Origin: Pasteurellaceae bacterium
GTDB lineage: Bacteria; Pseudomonadota; Gammaproteobacteria; Enterobacterales; Pasteurellaceae
NCBI GenBank assembly: GCA_030527795.1
Contig: JAUNAB010000011.1
Span: 26,365-90,364 of the forward strand
Direction: 5' to 3'
DNA length: 64,000 bases
Shown here: positions 8,720-20,480 of the stretch, piece after piece
Layout: each line of letters begins with the position of its first letter
Numbering within the stretch: position 1 is the stretch's first letter
Notes under the pieces: model-generated
What the model saw: the letters and a program-made list of their open reading frames with translations, nothing else
Databases searched by the model: none
What the model was told of the DNA's origin: nothing
Made by a program: the position numbers and the translations under genes

Positions 8720-10102
8720 TTATTTTGCTAAAACGCTTTTATCGTCATCATCGTCATCGTAGTGGCGTTGCTTTACACGGCGAAAATAATCTTTGGTTTC
8801 ATCAATAATCACCTTACGCAACATTAAAATTGCAAATAAATTTGGAAAAGCCATTAAACCGTTAACAATATCCGCCAATGTCCAAATCAAATCTAATTTC
8901 AAAAATGCCCCACAGGCGACAAACAAAATAAACAAGACACGGTAAATTTTGATTGCTTTAATCCCAACTAAATAGACCAAACAACGCTCGCCATAATAGC
9001 ACCAACCGAGAATCGTGGTGAACGCAAAAAACAGCAAACCGATGGTGACTAGCACAGCACCCAAATTGGAACCTAGACCTTGTGCAAATGCATAATTCGT
9101 CACGCTCGCCCCTTCAATTGGTGCTTGCCACGCCCCTGTAATCACAAGCACTAGCCCAGTCATTGAGCAGACGATAATGGTGTCTAAGAAGGTGCCTGTC
9201 ATTGAAATTAAACCCTGACGAACAGGTTCTTTCGTTTGGGCTGCCGCAGCGGCAATCGGTGCACTACCTAAGCCTGATTCATTGGAGAAAATACCGCGTG
9301 CAACCCCTGCTTGAATGGCTTTCATCACGGTAAAGCCAACGGCTCCGCCAAGTGCCGCCTGAGGTGCAAAAGCACTTTGCACAATCAACGTTAAGGCACT
9401 CGGCACTTTATCCGCATTAATAATCAAAATAATGACTGAAACTAGCACATACAAAATCGCCATAAACGGCACGATATATGTGGAAACGCTCGCAATACGT
9501 TTAACGCCACCAAGAATAATCATTGCGGTTAAGACCGTGACAATGAATGCCGTGATTATCACTGGCACATTGAAAGTATCTTGCATTGCGTGGGTAATGG
9601 CATTCACTTGTGGAAAAGTACCAATACCGAAAAACGCCACAAGCACTCCAAAGATCGCAAACAATTTGGCTAACCATTTAATCCCCAATCCCCGTTCAAT
9701 ATAGTACATTGGGCCGCCTGCCATAAACCCGTTTTTATCGCGTACGCGGTATTTGACCGCCAACAAACATTCTGCATATTTCGTTGCCATACCCAGTAAT
9801 GCCACTAACCACATCCAAAACATCGCACCAGGTCCGCCCGCTTGAATAGCGGTTGCAACACCAACTATATTGCCCGTACCAATAGTCGCTGACAAAGCGG
9901 TACATAATGCTGCAAAGGCAGACACGTCGCCAACTTGATGATTGCCAGGCTCTTTTTTGAACATATAAACAAACGCACGGGGCAAATAGCGGATTTGCAA
10001 AAAGCCAAGACGCAGTGTGAGATAAAGCCCCGTGCCTGAAATCAGGATCAGCATTGGCGCCCCCCACACAAGTGAATTAATTGAAGATAAAATTGATTCC
10101 AT
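8720..10102 (-). CDS. Sodium:alanine/glycine symporter (AGCS family, AlsT-like)
   Basis: 460-residue inner membrane carrier of the alanine/glycine:cation symporter family. Typical segments: LSATIGTGNIVGVATAI near residue 75, the FMAGGPMYYIERGLG loop, and the FSNESGLGSAPIAAAAAQT signature at about 275-295. About 11 membrane spans; the C-terminus is acidic (six Asp in a row before KSVLAK). A tandem glycine riboswitch precedes the gene, which argues that glycine is a main substrate or signal. AGGAA stands upstream of the ATG. Confidence 0.92.
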   Translation of the reverse strand: MESILSSINSLVWGAPMLILISGTGLYLTLRLGFLQIRYLPRAFVYMFKKEPGNHQVGDVSAFAALCTALSATIGTGNIVGVATAIQAGGPGAMFWMWLVALLGMATKYAECLLAVKYRVRDKNGFMAGGPMYYIERGLGIKWLAKLFAIFGVLVAFFGIGTFPQVNAITHAMQDTFNVPVIITAFIVTVLTAMIILGGVKRIASVSTYIVPFMAILYVLVSVIILIINADKVPSALTLIVQSAFAPQAALGGAVGFTVMKAIQAGVARGIFSNESGLGSAPIAAAAAQTKEPVRQGLISMTGTFLDTIIVCSMTGLVLVITGAWQAPIEGASVTNYAFAQGLGSNLGAVLVTIGLLFFAFTTILGWCYYGERCLVYLVGIKAIKIYRVLFILFVACGAFLKLDLIWTLADIVNGLMAFPNLFAILMLRKVIIDETKDYFRRVKQRHYDDDDDDKSVLAK

Positions 10103-10185
10103 TGTAAATTCCTACAAGCTGAAAATACAAAGGCGATAAAGCCGAGCAATAGAAATGCACGCCAAGCGTGAAATTGCTCAGTTTT

Positions 10186-10402
10186 TGCCCCTGTCCTTTT
10201 GCCTGAGCGTTTCGGGTATGTCCCTTTCGCCTTCGGCGTCCATTTTTACGCAATAAAGTTATCACGCAAATGATTGGATCTCTCCAAGGGTTCGTCCAGT
10301 AACAGTCCTCGCTAATTTGCCCAATGGCGTTTCGCACCTGAAAGATTTTACCTCGTCGGTGTAGGGTCGATTCCCTACTCTCCAGCTACCTTCATCCGAA
10401 CG
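10186..10402 (-). ncRNA. Tandem glycine riboswitch upstream of alsT
   Basis: Two gcvT-type aptamers are visible on the minus strand. Each begins GGAGAG (at 10383 and 10285); the first continues to ACACCGACGAGGT...CAGGTGCGAAACGCC, the second to GACGCCGAAGGCGAAA...CTCAGGCAAAAGGACAGGG. A GTTCG leader (10401-10397) can pair with CGAAC in the linker (10294-10290), next to a TGAAGG kink-turn-like strand, as in the P0 helix of this class. Downstream, GAGCAAT...ATTGCTC (about 10146-10180) encloses CACGCTTGGCGTG and may be the expression platform. High glycine probably changes alsT expression; direction is not visible. Confidence 0.92.
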
Positions 10403-10470
10403 TGATTTTATAAATAAAATCGCATTAAATTTTAGCAGATAATCACGAAAGCGCAATTATCCATTTAATA

Positions 10471-10743
10471 TTACTTGTGTTGCTCTCGTTCCCACTTTAA
10501 CGCAATGTAGCTACAAGTCGGAATAAGTTTAAGTTGATTATCCAAAACGAATTGACGTAACACTTGATACAACTTATCCGCAACGCCCTGTCCACGCAGA
10601 GTTGGCGAAACATAAGTATGATTAGCATTAATGGTTTTATCATCAACAAAATAATAGGTTAGCTCTGCTACACGATGATTATGCTTATCACATAAAAAGA
10701 ATTGCCCCTGACCATCTTGCTGTTGATGCAAAATGTTATTCAT
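10471..10743 (-). CDS. GCN5-related N-acetyltransferase, YjdJ/CG family
   Basis: 90-residue short acetyltransferase-like protein (small GNAT fold, acetyl-CoA site in TYVSPTLRGQGVADKLYQVL, then the ending PTCSYIALKW). Substrate not known in this family. The ATG at 10743 shares one base with the yacG stop (TAATG), so translation is probably coupled; an in-frame ATG at 10755 within yacG is less likely. The two genes form a small operon. Confidence 0.85.
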   Translation of the reverse strand: MNNILHQQQDGQGQFFLCDKHNHRVAELTYYFVDDKTINANHTYVSPTLRGQGVADKLYQVLRQFVLDNQLKLIPTCSYIALKWEREQHK

Positions 10744-10943
10744 TATTCTTCCCATTCACTTTTTAATTCATCATCTATCATAAGCACTGCACTTTCACCA
10801 GGGATAGCTTTTTCTTCCATTACCCATTCGCCTAAATCAATCATTTGACAACGTTTACTGCAAAATGGACGGAAAGGGCTTTGTTCGGACCAAACCACTG
10901 CGGTTTGGCAATGTGGGCAAGGCACCGTTATTATTTCACTCAT
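10743..10943 (-). CDS. yacG: DNA gyrase inhibitor / zinc protein YacG
   Basis: 66-residue zinc-binding protein. The four cysteines of the zinc site are in PCPHC (9, 12) and FCSKRC (28, 32), followed by the family segment MIDLGEW. E. coli YacG binds GyrB and blocks gyrase. The acidic C-terminus ends EWEE and overlaps the start of the GNAT gene by one base. Confidence 0.92.
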   Translation of the reverse strand: MSEIITVPCPHCQTAVVWSEQSPFRPFCSKRCQMIDLGEWVMEEKAIPGESAVLMIDDELKSEWEE

Positions 10944-11021
10944 TTTCTCACTCTCATTTCATTCAAATGTACGCATTTTATTACAAGAGCAGCCAACTTC
11001 CCATAAAAAACGCAAGGATTT

Positions 11022-11036
11022 TTGACCGCGGTTTTA
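11022..11036. repeat. Single uptake-type repeat
   Basis: TTGACCGCGGTTTTA adjoining the CDF gene stop; unpaired copy, core at 11026-11031. Confidence 0.8.
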
Positions 11037-11657
11037 TACCGATTTCAGCTCAGCTACAGCTTGACGACAGACTTGCCAACCACTTCGTAAAATAATCACG
11101 CTTAACAATAAGCTCGCAACAGGATCAACCCAATTCCAAGCTAAATAATAGGTAACAATCCCAACTACAATCGCAACGACTGAACCCAATAAATCCGCTA
11201 ATACGTGCAAATACGCCGCACGAATATTCAAGTTATCGTGATTAGCTTTTAACATCATTCGTGCTACAAATACATTTACTAACAATCCGAAGGTTGCAAC
11301 GACCAACATTGGTAACGACAAAATCGCACTCCGTGCTTGCAAACGTTGCAAAGCTTCCCAAATAATCCATAATGCGATCACAATCAAGGAACTGCCATTG
11401 ATTAATGCCAACCACTTAGCAATAGGAAAGCGATGATGAGCAACCCGCAACGCAAAAAGTGCTAAGGCTAGCGATAGCGTATCATTTGCCATATGCCCTG
11501 CATCCGCAGTTAATGCCAAACTATGAAAAAGCTTTCCCCCAATAAATTCAAGTAGCATAAAGCCCCCGATAAGTAGCAAGCTAATGGTTAATGTGCTTTG
11601 ATCGAGATGTGAATGAGAGTGTGAGTGGTCGTATGCTTCGGAATGGGAATGACTCAT
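11034..11657 (-). CDS. Cation diffusion facilitator, short form without C-terminal domain
   Basis: 207-residue CDF transporter (zinc or other divalent cation export, inner membrane). It has a His-rich N-terminus (HSHSEAYDHSHSHSH) and six spans. The metal-site residues are visible in TM2 (LTADAGHMANDTLSLALAL) and TM5 (HVLADLLGSVVAIVVGI). The protein stops just after TM6 (ILRSGWQVCRQAVAELKSV), where ZitB/CzcD-type proteins continue for about 90 residues of cytoplasmic domain. No remnant of that domain follows; the stop is next to a single uptake repeat (11026-11031). Either a natural short form or a truncation. Confidence 0.85.
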   Translation of the reverse strand: MSHSHSEAYDHSHSHSHLDQSTLTISLLLIGGFMLLEFIGGKLFHSLALTADAGHMANDTLSLALALFALRVAHHRFPIAKWLALINGSSLIVIALWIIWEALQRLQARSAILSLPMLVVATFGLLVNVFVARMMLKANHDNLNIRAAYLHVLADLLGSVVAIVVGIVTYYLAWNWVDPVASLLLSVIILRSGWQVCRQAVAELKSV

Positions 11658-11714
11658 AATTAACTTATAAAAACGATAAAATCGGATTGTAACAAAATAT
11701 GATTAGAAAGACAT

Positions 11715-11757
11715 TAAACCGCGGTCTAAAATTCAAGCGTTTTTTGACCGCGGTTTT
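11715..11757. repeat. Paired uptake repeat beyond rpoC
   Basis: Inverted cores at 11719-11724 (in ACCGCGGTCTAAAA, with a T for A change) and 11748-11753. It lies between the rpoC terminator and the upstream region of the CDF gene and may back up termination. Confidence 0.8.
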
Positions 11758-11770
11758 AGACACCATTTAA

Positions 11771-11799
11771 GAAAAAGCCCCAGCATTTGCTAGAGCTTT
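11771..11799 (-). terminator. Intrinsic terminator of the rpoBC operon
   Basis: On the minus strand AAAGCTCTAGC pairs with GCTGGGGCTTT (with G-U pairs), loop of about four A/T bases, then TTC. It starts 18 bases after the rpoC stop. Confidence 0.88.
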
Positions 11800-11816
11800 G
11801 TGGATTAAAGGACGAT

Positions 11817-14800
11817 TTATTCTTCGTCAACCATATTGAGCATTTCAACTAAGCTCGCGGTCGGATCTTCGGCAACCATTTCAAACTCTTCGGCAATTTC
11901 TGCATCAGAGATCGCAGAGAATGATTCTTCCAAGTTTTCAAATACGTTGTCTTGTCCACCATTACGACGGTTTTTGTGGAACGCAAAGCCCGTTCCCGCC
12001 GGGATTAAACGACCGACGATTACGTTCTCTTTCAAGCCGCGTAATTCATCACGTTTACCACCAACTGCCGCTTCAGTTAAGACGCGTGTCGTTTCTTGGA
12101 ACGATGCCGCTGAAATGAACGATTCTGTTGCTAAAGAGGCTTTGGTAATACCAAGCAATTCACGTTCATATTCAACCAATGGCTTGCCTTCTTCCGAACG
12201 TTTACGGTTAACTATTTTCACGCGTGCCACTTCAACTTGTTCGCCTTCCAAGAATTCGGAATCATAAGCTTTCGTTACAATGGCTTTACGCAACATTTGA
12301 CGTACGATAACTTCAATATGTTTATCGTTAATTTTTACCCCTTGTAAGCGGTAAACTTCTTGCACTTCGTTAACGATATAATCGGTTACCGCGTGCACAC
12401 CACGTAAGCGTAAGATATCATGTGGCGTTTCTGCCCCATCTGAAATCAAGTCGCCACGTTGCACCATTTCGCCTTCAAATACGTTGAGCTGACGCCATTT
12501 TGGTATCATTTCTTCGTAAATCTCGCCTTCCGTTGGCGTGATAAGTAAACGACGTTTACCTTTGGTTTCTTTACCAAATGACACGATACCTGAAATTTCA
12601 GCTAAGATTGCTGGCTCTTTCGGTTTACGTGCTTCAAATAAGTCAGCTACGCGTGGTAAACCACCCGTAATATCCTTAGTTCCTACGGACTCTTGCGGAA
12701 TACGTGCTAACGGTTCCCCAATAGAAACTTCCGCACCATCATCTAAAGTCACAATGGCTTTGCCTGGTAAAAAATATTGTGCCGGCACATCAGTACCTGG
12801 CAATAAGACATCATTGCCTTGTGCATCAACTAATTTAATCGCTGGACGTAAATCTTTACCAGCAGTTGCACGCTCACCAACATCTTGCACCACAATTGAT
12901 GAAAGCCCCGTTAACTCATCAGTTTGACGTGTTACGGTTAAGCCATCAACAATATCTGAGAATTTCACAAAACCACTCACTTCAGAAATGACTGGCATTG
13001 TATGTGGATCCCAGTTAGCAACGGTTTCGCCTGCACTAACTTCTTGACCATCAGCTTTGCTCAATACCGCACCATAAGGCACTTTATAATGCTCTTTAGT
13101 ACGACCAAACGCATCCACAATGGTCAATTCAGTATTACGTGAAGTTAAAACTAATTTTCCTTCGTTATTGGTAACAAATTTGATATTCGCTAAACGAATC
13201 GTACCGTTATTTTTAACTTGGATACTAGATTCTTTCGCTGCCGCAGATGCCGCACCACCGATATGGAACGTACGCATTGTTAACTGTGTACCTGGTTCAC
13301 CGATGGATTGTGCGGCGATAACACCTACTGCTTCGCCTTGGTTAATTAAATGTCCGCGGGCTAAATCACGACCGTAACATTTTGCACACACACCAAAGTC
13401 GGTTTCACAAGTTACCACTGAACGTACTTTAATGCTATCAACAGAATTTTCATCAATCACATCGCAAAGTTTTTCATCCAACAAGGTATTACGTGGAATA
13501 ATCACTTCACCTGTGGCTGGATTGACGATATCTTCAGCTGCCACACGACCTAATACGCGATCACGCAATGCTTCTTTAACATCGCCCCCTTCAATTAATG
13601 GGGTCATCACGATACCTTCGTGTGTGCCACAATCATCTTCAACGATCACTAAATCTTGTGCCACATCGACTAAACGACGGGTTAAGTAACCTGAGTTCGC
13701 TGTTTTTAATGCGGTATCCGCCAAACCTTTACGCGCACCGTGGGTTGAAATAAAGTACTGCAATACGTTTAAACCTTCACGGAAGTTCGCAGTAATTGGA
13801 GTTTCAATGATTGATCCATCTGGACGAGCCATCAAGCCACGCATACCCGCTAACTGACGAATCTGTGCCGCAGAACCACGCGCACCAGAATCTGCCATCA
13901 TAAAGATACTGTTAAAGGACGCTTGTTTTTCTGGTTGACCTTCACGGTTAATCACTTCTTCTGTGGATAAGTTTTCCATCATCGCTTTGGCAACACGCTC
14001 ATTCGCAGCTGCCCAAATATCGATCACTTTGTTATAACGCTCACCCGCGGTCACTAAACCTGATTGGAATTGCTCTTGAATTTCAGCAACTTCATCTTCT
14101 GCGGCAGAAATAATTTCATATTTCTTCGCAGGAATTTCCATATCATCAATACCAACCGATGAACCTGAACGCGCTGCATAAGCAAAACCAGTGTACATAA
14201 TTTGATCAGCAAACATTACGCTTGGTTTCATACCTAAACGGCGATAACTTTCGTTAATCAATTTAGAAATGGCTTTTTTACCTAAAGTTTTATTGAACAA
14301 ACTAAATGGCATGCCTTTTGGCGCAATCATCCATAGGATCGCACGACCAATCGTGGTATCCACTAAGTGAGTTTGCGGTTCAAACTCGCCTGCTGCATTT
14401 TTTACATATTCAGTAATACGCACTTTCACGCGTGAATGCAATTCAGCTTGACCTGTACGATAGGCTTTTTCAGCTTCACGCGGATCTTGCAACAACATTC
14501 CTTCGCCTTTGCCATTCACTTTCTCGCGAGTCATATAGTAAAGACCTAATACCACGTCTTGCGATGGCACAATAATCGGCTCACCATTGGCTGGTGAAAG
14601 AATATTGTTGGTTGACATCATCAACGCACGTGCTTCTAATTGTGCTTCAAGGGTTAATGGCACGTGAACCGCCATTTGGTCACCATCGAAGTCCGCATTG
14701 AACGCCGCACAAACAAGTGGGTGCAACTGAATAGCTTTACCTTCAATTAAAATCGGTTCAAAAGCTTGGATACCTAAACGGTGCAATGTTGGCGCACGGT

Positions 14801-16073
14801 TAAGCAAAATTGGATGCTCGCGGATAACATCAGCTAAGATATCCCATACGATCGCATCTTCACGCTCAACCATTTTTTTCGCCGCTTTGATCGTGGTTGC
14901 AAAACCGCGGCTTTCTAATTTCGCATAAATAAATGGACGGAATAATTCCAACGCCATTTTTTTCGGCAAACCACATTGATGCAAGTGTAAATATGGTCCA
15001 ACCGTGATTACTGAACGGCCCGAATAGTCAACACGTTTACCCAATAGATTTTGGCGGAAACGACCTTGCTTACCTTTGATCATATCTGCCAATGATTTTA
15101 ATGGACGTTTATTTGAACCTGTAATCGCACGACCACGACGACCATTATCTAATAAAGCATCAACCGATTCTTGTAGCATCCGTTTTTCATTACGCACGAT
15201 AATATCTGGCGCGATTAAATCTAATAAACGTTTTAAACGGTTATTACGGTTGATTACACGACGATATAAATCGTTCAAATCAGAAGTCGCAAAACGACCG
15301 CCATCTAATGGTACTAATGGACGTAAATCGGGTGGTAATACAGGTAAAACCGTCATCACCATCCATTCTGGTTTGTTGCCAGACTGAATAAATGCTTCTA
15401 ATAATTTCAAACGCTTAGTGATTTTTTTACGTTTAGTTTCAGAATTGGTTTCTTGTAATTCTTCACGTAAAGTTTCACATTCGTGTTCTAAATCCATCAT
15501 ACGCAATAACGCTTGGATCGCTTCAGCACCCATTTTTGCATCAAATTCATCATTCCAACGATCTTCTGCTTCAAGGAATTGCTCTTCGGTTAATAGCTGA
15601 CCTTTTTCTAAGTCAGTCATACCTGGTTCAATCACGATGTATGATTCAAAATAAAGTACGCGTTCAATATCACGCAATGGCATATCAAGTAATAAACCAA
15701 TACGGGATGGCAATGATTTTAAGAACCAAATGTGTGCCACAGGTGAAGCAAGCTCAATATGACCCATACGTTCACGACGCACTTTCGTTTGCGTCACTTC
15801 CACGCCACATTTTTCACAAATCACACCGCGGTGTTTTAAACGTTTATATTTGCCACATAAACATTCATAATCTTTCACTGGCCCGAAAATACGCGCACAG
15901 AACAGCCCGTCACGCTCTGGTTTAAAGGTGCGGTAATTAATGGTTTCAGGTTTTTTTACTTCACCGAATGACCACGAACGGATCATATCTGGCGAAGCGA
16001 GACCAATTTTAATCACATCAAAATCTTCACTTGATTTTGCTTGTGCTTTTAAGAACTTTACTAAGTCTTTCAC
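11817..16073 (-). CDS. rpoC: RNA polymerase beta-prime subunit
   Basis: 1418 residues, close to the usual enterobacterial length. The catalytic magnesium loop [12 protein letters not shown] is present. Zinc site 1 is [19 protein letters not shown] near residue 70; the second zinc site includes [15 protein letters not shown]. Bridge and trigger regions ([11 protein letters not shown]) are intact. The start is GTG at 16073 with AGGAG seven bases upstream, the same start codon as E. coli rpoC. It is the last gene of the leftward cluster and is followed by a strong hairpin. Confidence 0.98.
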   Translation of the reverse strand: MKDLVKFLKAQAKSSEDFDVIKIGLASPDMIRSWSFGEVKKPETINYRTFKPERDGLFCARIFGPVKDYECLCGKYKRLKHRGVICEKCGVEVTQTKVRRERMGHIELASPVAHIWFLKSLPSRIGLLLDMPLRDIERVLYFESYIVIEPGMTDLEKGQLLTEEQFLEAEDRWNDEFDAKMGAEAIQALLRMMDLEHECETLREELQETNSETKRKKITKRLKLLEAFIQSGNKPEWMVMTVLPVLPPDLRPLVPLDGGRFATSDLNDLYRRVINRNNRLKRLLDLIAPDIIVRNEKRMLQESVDALLDNGRRGRAITGSNKRPLKSLADMIKGKQGRFRQNLLGKRVDYSGRSVITVGPYLHLHQCGLPKKMALELFRPFIYAKLESRGFATTIKAAKKMVEREDAIVWDILADVIREHPILLNRAPTLHRLGIQAFEPILIEGKAIQLHPLVCAAFNADFDGDQMAVHVPLTLEAQLEARALMMSTNNILSPANGEPIIVPSQDVVLGLYYMTREKVNGKGEGMLLQDPREAEKAYRTGQAELHSRVKVRITEYVKNAAGEFEPQTHLVDTTIGRAILWMIAPKGMPFSLFNKTLGKKAISKLINESYRRLGMKPSVMFADQIMYTGFAYAARSGSSVGIDDMEIPAKKYEIISAAEDEVAEIQEQFQSGLVTAGERYNKVIDIWAAANERVAKAMMENLSTEEVINREGQPEKQASFNSIFMMADSGARGSAAQIRQLAGMRGLMARPDGSIIETPITANFREGLNVLQYFISTHGARKGLADTALKTANSGYLTRRLVDVAQDLVIVEDDCGTHEGIVMTPLIEGGDVKEALRDRVLGRVAAEDIVNPATGEVIIPRNTLLDEKLCDVIDENSVDSIKVRSVVTCETDFGVCAKCYGRDLARGHLINQGEAVGVIAAQSIGEPGTQLTMRTFHIGGAASAAAKESSIQVKNNGTIRLANIKFVTNNEGKLVLTSRNTELTIVDAFGRTKEHYKVPYGAVLSKADGQEVSAGETVANWDPHTMPVISEVSGFVKFSDIVDGLTVTRQTDELTGLSSIVVQDVGERATAGKDLRPAIKLVDAQGNDVLLPGTDVPAQYFLPGKAIVTLDDGAEVSIGEPLARIPQESVGTKDITGGLPRVADLFEARKPKEPAILAEISGIVSFGKETKGKRRLLITPTEGEIYEEMIPKWRQLNVFEGEMVQRGDLISDGAETPHDILRLRGVHAVTDYIVNEVQEVYRLQGVKINDKHIEVIVRQMLRKAIVTKAYDSEFLEGEQVEVARVKIVNRKRSEEGKPLVEYERELLGITKASLATESFISAASFQETTRVLTEAAVGGKRDELRGLKENVIVGRLIPAGTGFAFHKNRRNGGQDNVFENLEESFSAISDAEIAEEFEMVAEDPTASLVEMLNMVDEE

Positions 16074-16102
16074 GATTTTCTCCTGTCGGAGTTAAACTTT
16101 GC

Positions 16103-16146
16103 AAACCGCGCTCAAAAAAACGCTCGGATTTTTGTCCGCGGTTTGC
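16103..16146. repeat. Degenerate paired uptake repeat, rpoB-rpoC spacer
   Basis: Left arm AACCGCGCTCAAAAA has C in place of one G of the core; right arm reads TTTTTGTCCGCGGTTTG (core 16136-16141). The pair can still form a stem with mismatches. It lies within the rpoB-rpoC transcript, so full termination would be harmful; the changes may reflect that. Confidence 0.65.
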
Positions 16147-16169
16147 GCTTACCTTTGCTTTAACGCAGA

Positions 16170-19100
16170 TTATTCTTCATCTAAATCAATATTGAGACCC
16201 AATGAACGAATTTCTTTCATAATTACATTGAAAGATTCTGGCGTACCTGGCTCCATTTGATGTTTGCCTGTCACAATGTTTTTATACATTGAAGTACGAC
16301 CATTCACGTCATCAGATTTCACGGTCAACATTTCTTGTAAGGTATAAGCAGCACCATAAGCTTGTAATGCCCATACTTCCATCTCACCGAAACGTTGTCC
16401 CCCGAATTGCGCTTTACCGCCCAATGGTTGTTGAGTCACTAAGCTATAAGAACCTGTTGAACGAGCGTGCATTTTGTCGTCAACTAAGTGGTTCAATTTG
16501 AGCATATACATATAACCAACGGTTACTGGACGTTCAAATTTCTCGCCTGTACGTCCGTCATATAATGTAATTTGCCCTGAAGTTGGTAAACCACCTAAGG
16601 TCAACAATTCTTTGATTTCTTTCTCATCCGCACCGTCAAACACAGGGGTGGCAAGTGGTAAACCTTTACGCAAGTTTTGTGCTAAACGCATTACTTCTTC
16701 GTCGGTAAAGGTGCTTAAATCCACTTTTTGTGCACCGTGACCAAGATCGTAGGCTTTTTGAATATAGCCACGCAATTTCTCAACATCTTGTTTTTGTTTG
16801 ATCATTGCATTGATTTGATCACCAATCCCTTTCGCCGCCAAACCTAAGTGAGTTTCTAGGATCTGGCCGATATTCATCCGCGATGGAACCCCTAATGGAT
16901 TTAATACGATTTCAACTGGTTGACCATTTTCATCGTACGGCATATCTTCCACTGGGTTAATTTTTGAAATTACCCCTTTGTTACCGTGGCGACCCGCCAT
17001 TTTATCCCCAGGTTGAATTTGACGTTTCACAGCAAGATACACTTTTACCACTTTCAATACACCTGGTGCTAAATCATCGCCTTGAATGATTTTGCCACGT
17101 TGCACTTCCAGTTTATGTTCAAACTCTTTACGCAATTCTTCGTATTGCTCAGCCAGTTGTTCTAATTGGTTTTGCTTCGCTTCGTTATTTAAGGTTTGTT
17201 CTAACCATTTAACGCGATCAAGTTTTTCCAATTCTTTCTCACTGATGCCACCGTCAATTAATAGGTTGCGTACACGTGAGAACAAGCCAGCTTCCAGAAT
17301 TTCCAACTCTTCGCCCAAGTCTTTTTTCGCTTGTTTGAGTTGCATTTCTTCAATTTTAAGCGCACGTTTGTCTTTTTCTACGCCATCACGGGTAAAGACT
17401 TGTACGTCAATGACCGTACCTGATGTCCCATTTGGTACACGTAATGAAGAGTCTTTCACATCAGACGCTTTCTCACCAAAAATGGCACGTAATAATTTCT
17501 CTTCTGGTGTTAATTGGGTTTCGCCTTTCGGTGTAACCTTACCAACTAGAATATCGCCACCTTTGACTTCTGCCCCAACGTACACAATCCCTGATTCATC
17601 AAGTTTGCTTAACGCGGCTTCGCCGACATTTGGAATATCCGCGGTAATTTCTTCTGAACCCAATTTAGTATCACGAGCCACACAAGATAATTCTTGAATA
17701 TGAATGGTGGTAAAACGATCTTGTTGCACCACACGTTCAGACACTAACATTGAGTCTTCAAAGTTATAACCATTCCAAGGCATAAACGCCACGCGGATAT
17801 TTTGACCAAGGGCTAATTCACCTAAATCGGTTGATGGACCATCAGCTAAAACTTCGCCACGTCCAATTGGTTCCCCCAACGCCACACAAGGAATTTGGTT
17901 AATACAGGTATTTTGGTTTGAACGGGTATATTTAATTAAGTTATAAATATCAATGCCCGCTTCGCCTGGAATTGTCTCATCTTCATTGACTTTAACGACA
18001 ATGCGTGATGCATCAACATATTGCACAATCCCACCACGTTTTGCGACAACCGCCACGCCAGAATCAAGTGCTACAGCTTTTTCAATCCCCGTTCCCACTA
18101 ATGGTTTATCTGAACGTAAAGTTGGCACCGCTTGACGTTGCATGTTCGCACCCATTAAGGCACGGTTCGCATCATCATGCTCTAAGAATGGAATCAACGC
18201 TGCCGCCACAGAAACAACTTGTTGAGTTGATACGTCCATATAATGCACTTCATCAGGACGATATAAACCTGATTCGCCATGTTCACCACGGCAAGTTACA
18301 AAGGCATCAGTAAAACGGAAATCTTCATCTAAATTTGAGTTCGCCTGCGCGATAACGTAGTTACCTTCTTCAATCGCAGATAAATATTCAATTTCTTCGG
18401 TAACTTGTCCGTTAATCACTTTACGATATGGGGTTTCTAAGAAACCATAATTATTCGTACGAGCATACACGGAAAGTGAGTTAATTAACCCGATATTCGG
18501 ACCTTCAGGCGTTTCGATCGGACAAACTCGACCATAGTGAGTTGCGTGAACGTCACGCACTTCAAAGCCAGCACGTTCACGAGTTAAACCACCTGGACCC
18601 AACGCAGAAATACGACGTTTATGCGTTACTTCTGATAATGGGTTGTTTTGGTCCATAAACTGTGAAAGTTGTGATGAACCAAAGAACTCACGAACCGCGG
18701 CAGAAATCGGCTTCGCATTAATTAAGTCTTGTGGTGTAACCGCATCTAAATCGCCTAATGATAAGCGTTCTTTAACCGCACGTTCTACACGCACCAAACC
18801 AATACGGAATTGGTTTTCTGCCATTTCACCAACGGAACGAATACGACGGTTACCTAAATGGTCAATATCATCCACTTCGCCACGACCGTTACGAATATCA
18901 ATCAATTTACGCATTACATTGACGATATCTTCTTTGCTTAATACGCCACTTCCTGTTTCTTCAGGAATACCAAGCGAACGATTAAACTTCATTCGACCCA
19001 CAGCAGAAAGATCATAACGATCTGTTGAGAAGAACATATTATCAAATAAGCCTTCTGCCGCTTCTTTTGTTGGTGGCTCGCCTGGACGCATCATACGATA

Positions 19101-20198
19101 AATTTCAACTAATGCACTTAAGCGATCATGAGATGGATCAACGCGTAAGGTTTCTGAAATATATGGACCGTAATCTAAATCATTGGTAAACAAGGTTTCA
19201 ATTTGCTGATAACCTGCTTGTGCCAATTTTGCCAAAATCTCAAGGGTAATTTCCCCATTAGCAGGGCAAATCACTTCACCTGTTTCAAGATCAACATAAT
19301 CCTTCGCAGCCACTTTGCCAACAATGTAATCTGTCGGCACTTCAACTTGTGTAATATTATCTTTTTCTAATGCACGAATATGGCGTGCGGTAATACGACG
19401 ACCACGTTCAACATACACTTTGCCATTTGCCTCAATATCAAAAGTTGCGGTTTCACCACGCAATCTTTCAGGTACTAAGGTCATCAATAATTTATTATCT
19501 TTAATTTCGTAAATAACTTTATCAAAGAATAAAGCTAAAATTTCTTCTGTTGTGTAATTTAATGCACGTAAAATAATGGTCGCAGGTAATTTACGACGAC
19601 GGTCAATACGTGCAAACAAATTGTCTTTCGGATCAAATTCAAAATCTAACCACGAACCGCGGTAAGGAATAATGCGTGCATTATAAAGCACCTTACCTGA
19701 TGAATGGGTTTTCCCTTTATCACTATCAAAAAACACGCCTGGACTACGGTGTAATTGCGACACAATAACACGCTCAGTTCCATTAATCACAAAGGTTCCA
19801 TTTTCAGTCATCAATGGAATTTCGCCCATATACACATCTTGTTCTTTAATATCTTTAATTGTGCCTGGGGCTGCATCTTTATCATAACTCACTAAACGCA
19901 ATTTTACGCGTAACGGTGCAGCATAGGTGGTACCACGGATTTGACATTCACGCACATCAAATACTGGCTGACCTAATTGATAAGATACATATTGTAATTC
20001 CGTGCTACCATTGTTGCTCACAATCGGGAACACCGAACGGAAAGCGGCTTCTAAGCCTTGCTGACCATCAGGATCTCTTTGAATAAATTTATCAAAAGAG
20101 TCTAATTGAATGGTTAATAAATAAGGTACGTTTAAAACTTGTGGTCGTTTACCAAAGTTTTTACGAATACGTTTTTTCTCGGTATAGGAGTAAACCAT
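16170..20198 (-). CDS. rpoB: RNA polymerase beta subunit
   Basis: 1342 residues, the E. coli length. The rifampicin region reads [20 protein letters not shown]...[19 protein letters not shown] with no resistance-type change that I recognise. The end ([21 protein letters not shown]) is complete. ATG at 20198 with AGAGGAACCC upstream. It is separated from rplL by 282 bases containing a hairpin and a single uptake repeat, and from rpoC by 96 bases. Confidence 0.98.
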   Translation of the reverse strand: MVYSYTEKKRIRKNFGKRPQVLNVPYLLTIQLDSFDKFIQRDPDGQQGLEAAFRSVFPIVSNNGSTELQYVSYQLGQPVFDVRECQIRGTTYAAPLRVKLRLVSYDKDAAPGTIKDIKEQDVYMGEIPLMTENGTFVINGTERVIVSQLHRSPGVFFDSDKGKTHSSGKVLYNARIIPYRGSWLDFEFDPKDNLFARIDRRRKLPATIILRALNYTTEEILALFFDKVIYEIKDNKLLMTLVPERLRGETATFDIEANGKVYVERGRRITARHIRALEKDNITQVEVPTDYIVGKVAAKDYVDLETGEVICPANGEITLEILAKLAQAGYQQIETLFTNDLDYGPYISETLRVDPSHDRLSALVEIYRMMRPGEPPTKEAAEGLFDNMFFSTDRYDLSAVGRMKFNRSLGIPEETGSGVLSKEDIVNVMRKLIDIRNGRGEVDDIDHLGNRRIRSVGEMAENQFRIGLVRVERAVKERLSLGDLDAVTPQDLINAKPISAAVREFFGSSQLSQFMDQNNPLSEVTHKRRISALGPGGLTRERAGFEVRDVHATHYGRVCPIETPEGPNIGLINSLSVYARTNNYGFLETPYRKVINGQVTEEIEYLSAIEEGNYVIAQANSNLDEDFRFTDAFVTCRGEHGESGLYRPDEVHYMDVSTQQVVSVAAALIPFLEHDDANRALMGANMQRQAVPTLRSDKPLVGTGIEKAVALDSGVAVVAKRGGIVQYVDASRIVVKVNEDETIPGEAGIDIYNLIKYTRSNQNTCINQIPCVALGEPIGRGEVLADGPSTDLGELALGQNIRVAFMPWNGYNFEDSMLVSERVVQQDRFTTIHIQELSCVARDTKLGSEEITADIPNVGEAALSKLDESGIVYVGAEVKGGDILVGKVTPKGETQLTPEEKLLRAIFGEKASDVKDSSLRVPNGTSGTVIDVQVFTRDGVEKDKRALKIEEMQLKQAKKDLGEELEILEAGLFSRVRNLLIDGGISEKELEKLDRVKWLEQTLNNEAKQNQLEQLAEQYEELRKEFEHKLEVQRGKIIQGDDLAPGVLKVVKVYLAVKRQIQPGDKMAGRHGNKGVISKINPVEDMPYDENGQPVEIVLNPLGVPSRMNIGQILETHLGLAAKGIGDQINAMIKQKQDVEKLRGYIQKAYDLGHGAQKVDLSTFTDEEVMRLAQNLRKGLPLATPVFDGADEKEIKELLTLGGLPTSGQITLYDGRTGEKFERPVTVGYMYMLKLNHLVDDKMHARSTGSYSLVTQQPLGGKAQFGGQRFGEMEVWALQAYGAAYTLQEMLTVKSDDVNGRTSMYKNIVTGKHQMEPGTPESFNVIMKEIRSLGLNIDLDEE

Positions 20199-20256
20199 AG
20201 GGTTCCTCTGTCAATATGTCAGTGAGACTACATTTTCCAACAAAAACAACAGAATT

Positions 20257-20272
20257 TTTGACCGCGGTTTTG
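20257..20272. repeat. Single uptake-type repeat in rpoB leader
   Basis: TTTTTGACCGCGGTTT (core 20262-20267), unpaired, in the transcribed spacer between rplL and rpoB. Confidence 0.8.
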
Positions 20273-20420
20273 TGAAAAATATCGATTGATACCGTTTTAA
20301 GATACCGCACTCTGAACCTTACTTCTGATGAGCGGATTGCAATTAACTTAACCGTATAAGGCTAACCTAACTAAAAGCAATGAAACGGTGGTATTATCTG
20401 TGCCATTTTTGATAGCACAA

Positions 20421-20448
20421 AATGGCTGATGGTATCCCACCAGCCATT
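20421..20448 (-). promoter_or_regulatory. rplL-rpoB intergenic hairpin (attenuator or processing site)
   Basis: Minus-strand AATGGCTGGTGG, loop GATA, CCATCAGCCATT: a 12-bp stem with one G-U pair, 32 bases after rplL and followed by TTTG. E. coli has a partial terminator and an RNase III site in this place, which lower rpoBC relative to ribosomal protein expression. Its role here is inferred. Confidence 0.6.
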
Positions 20449-20480
20449 GTATCCGAAACGGACAATTTCAAAATCAAAAA

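Noticed and set aside
10077..10337. 86-residue open frame on the minus strand upstream of alsT
   Set aside because: It overlaps the conserved glycine aptamers base for base and has no ribosome site of note; the RNA explains the conservation.
11836..15925. Several open frames of 60-143 codons on the plus strand opposite rpoC (and likewise opposite rpoB)
   Set aside because: They are antisense shadows of a highly conserved gene, without ribosome sites or recognisable protein features.
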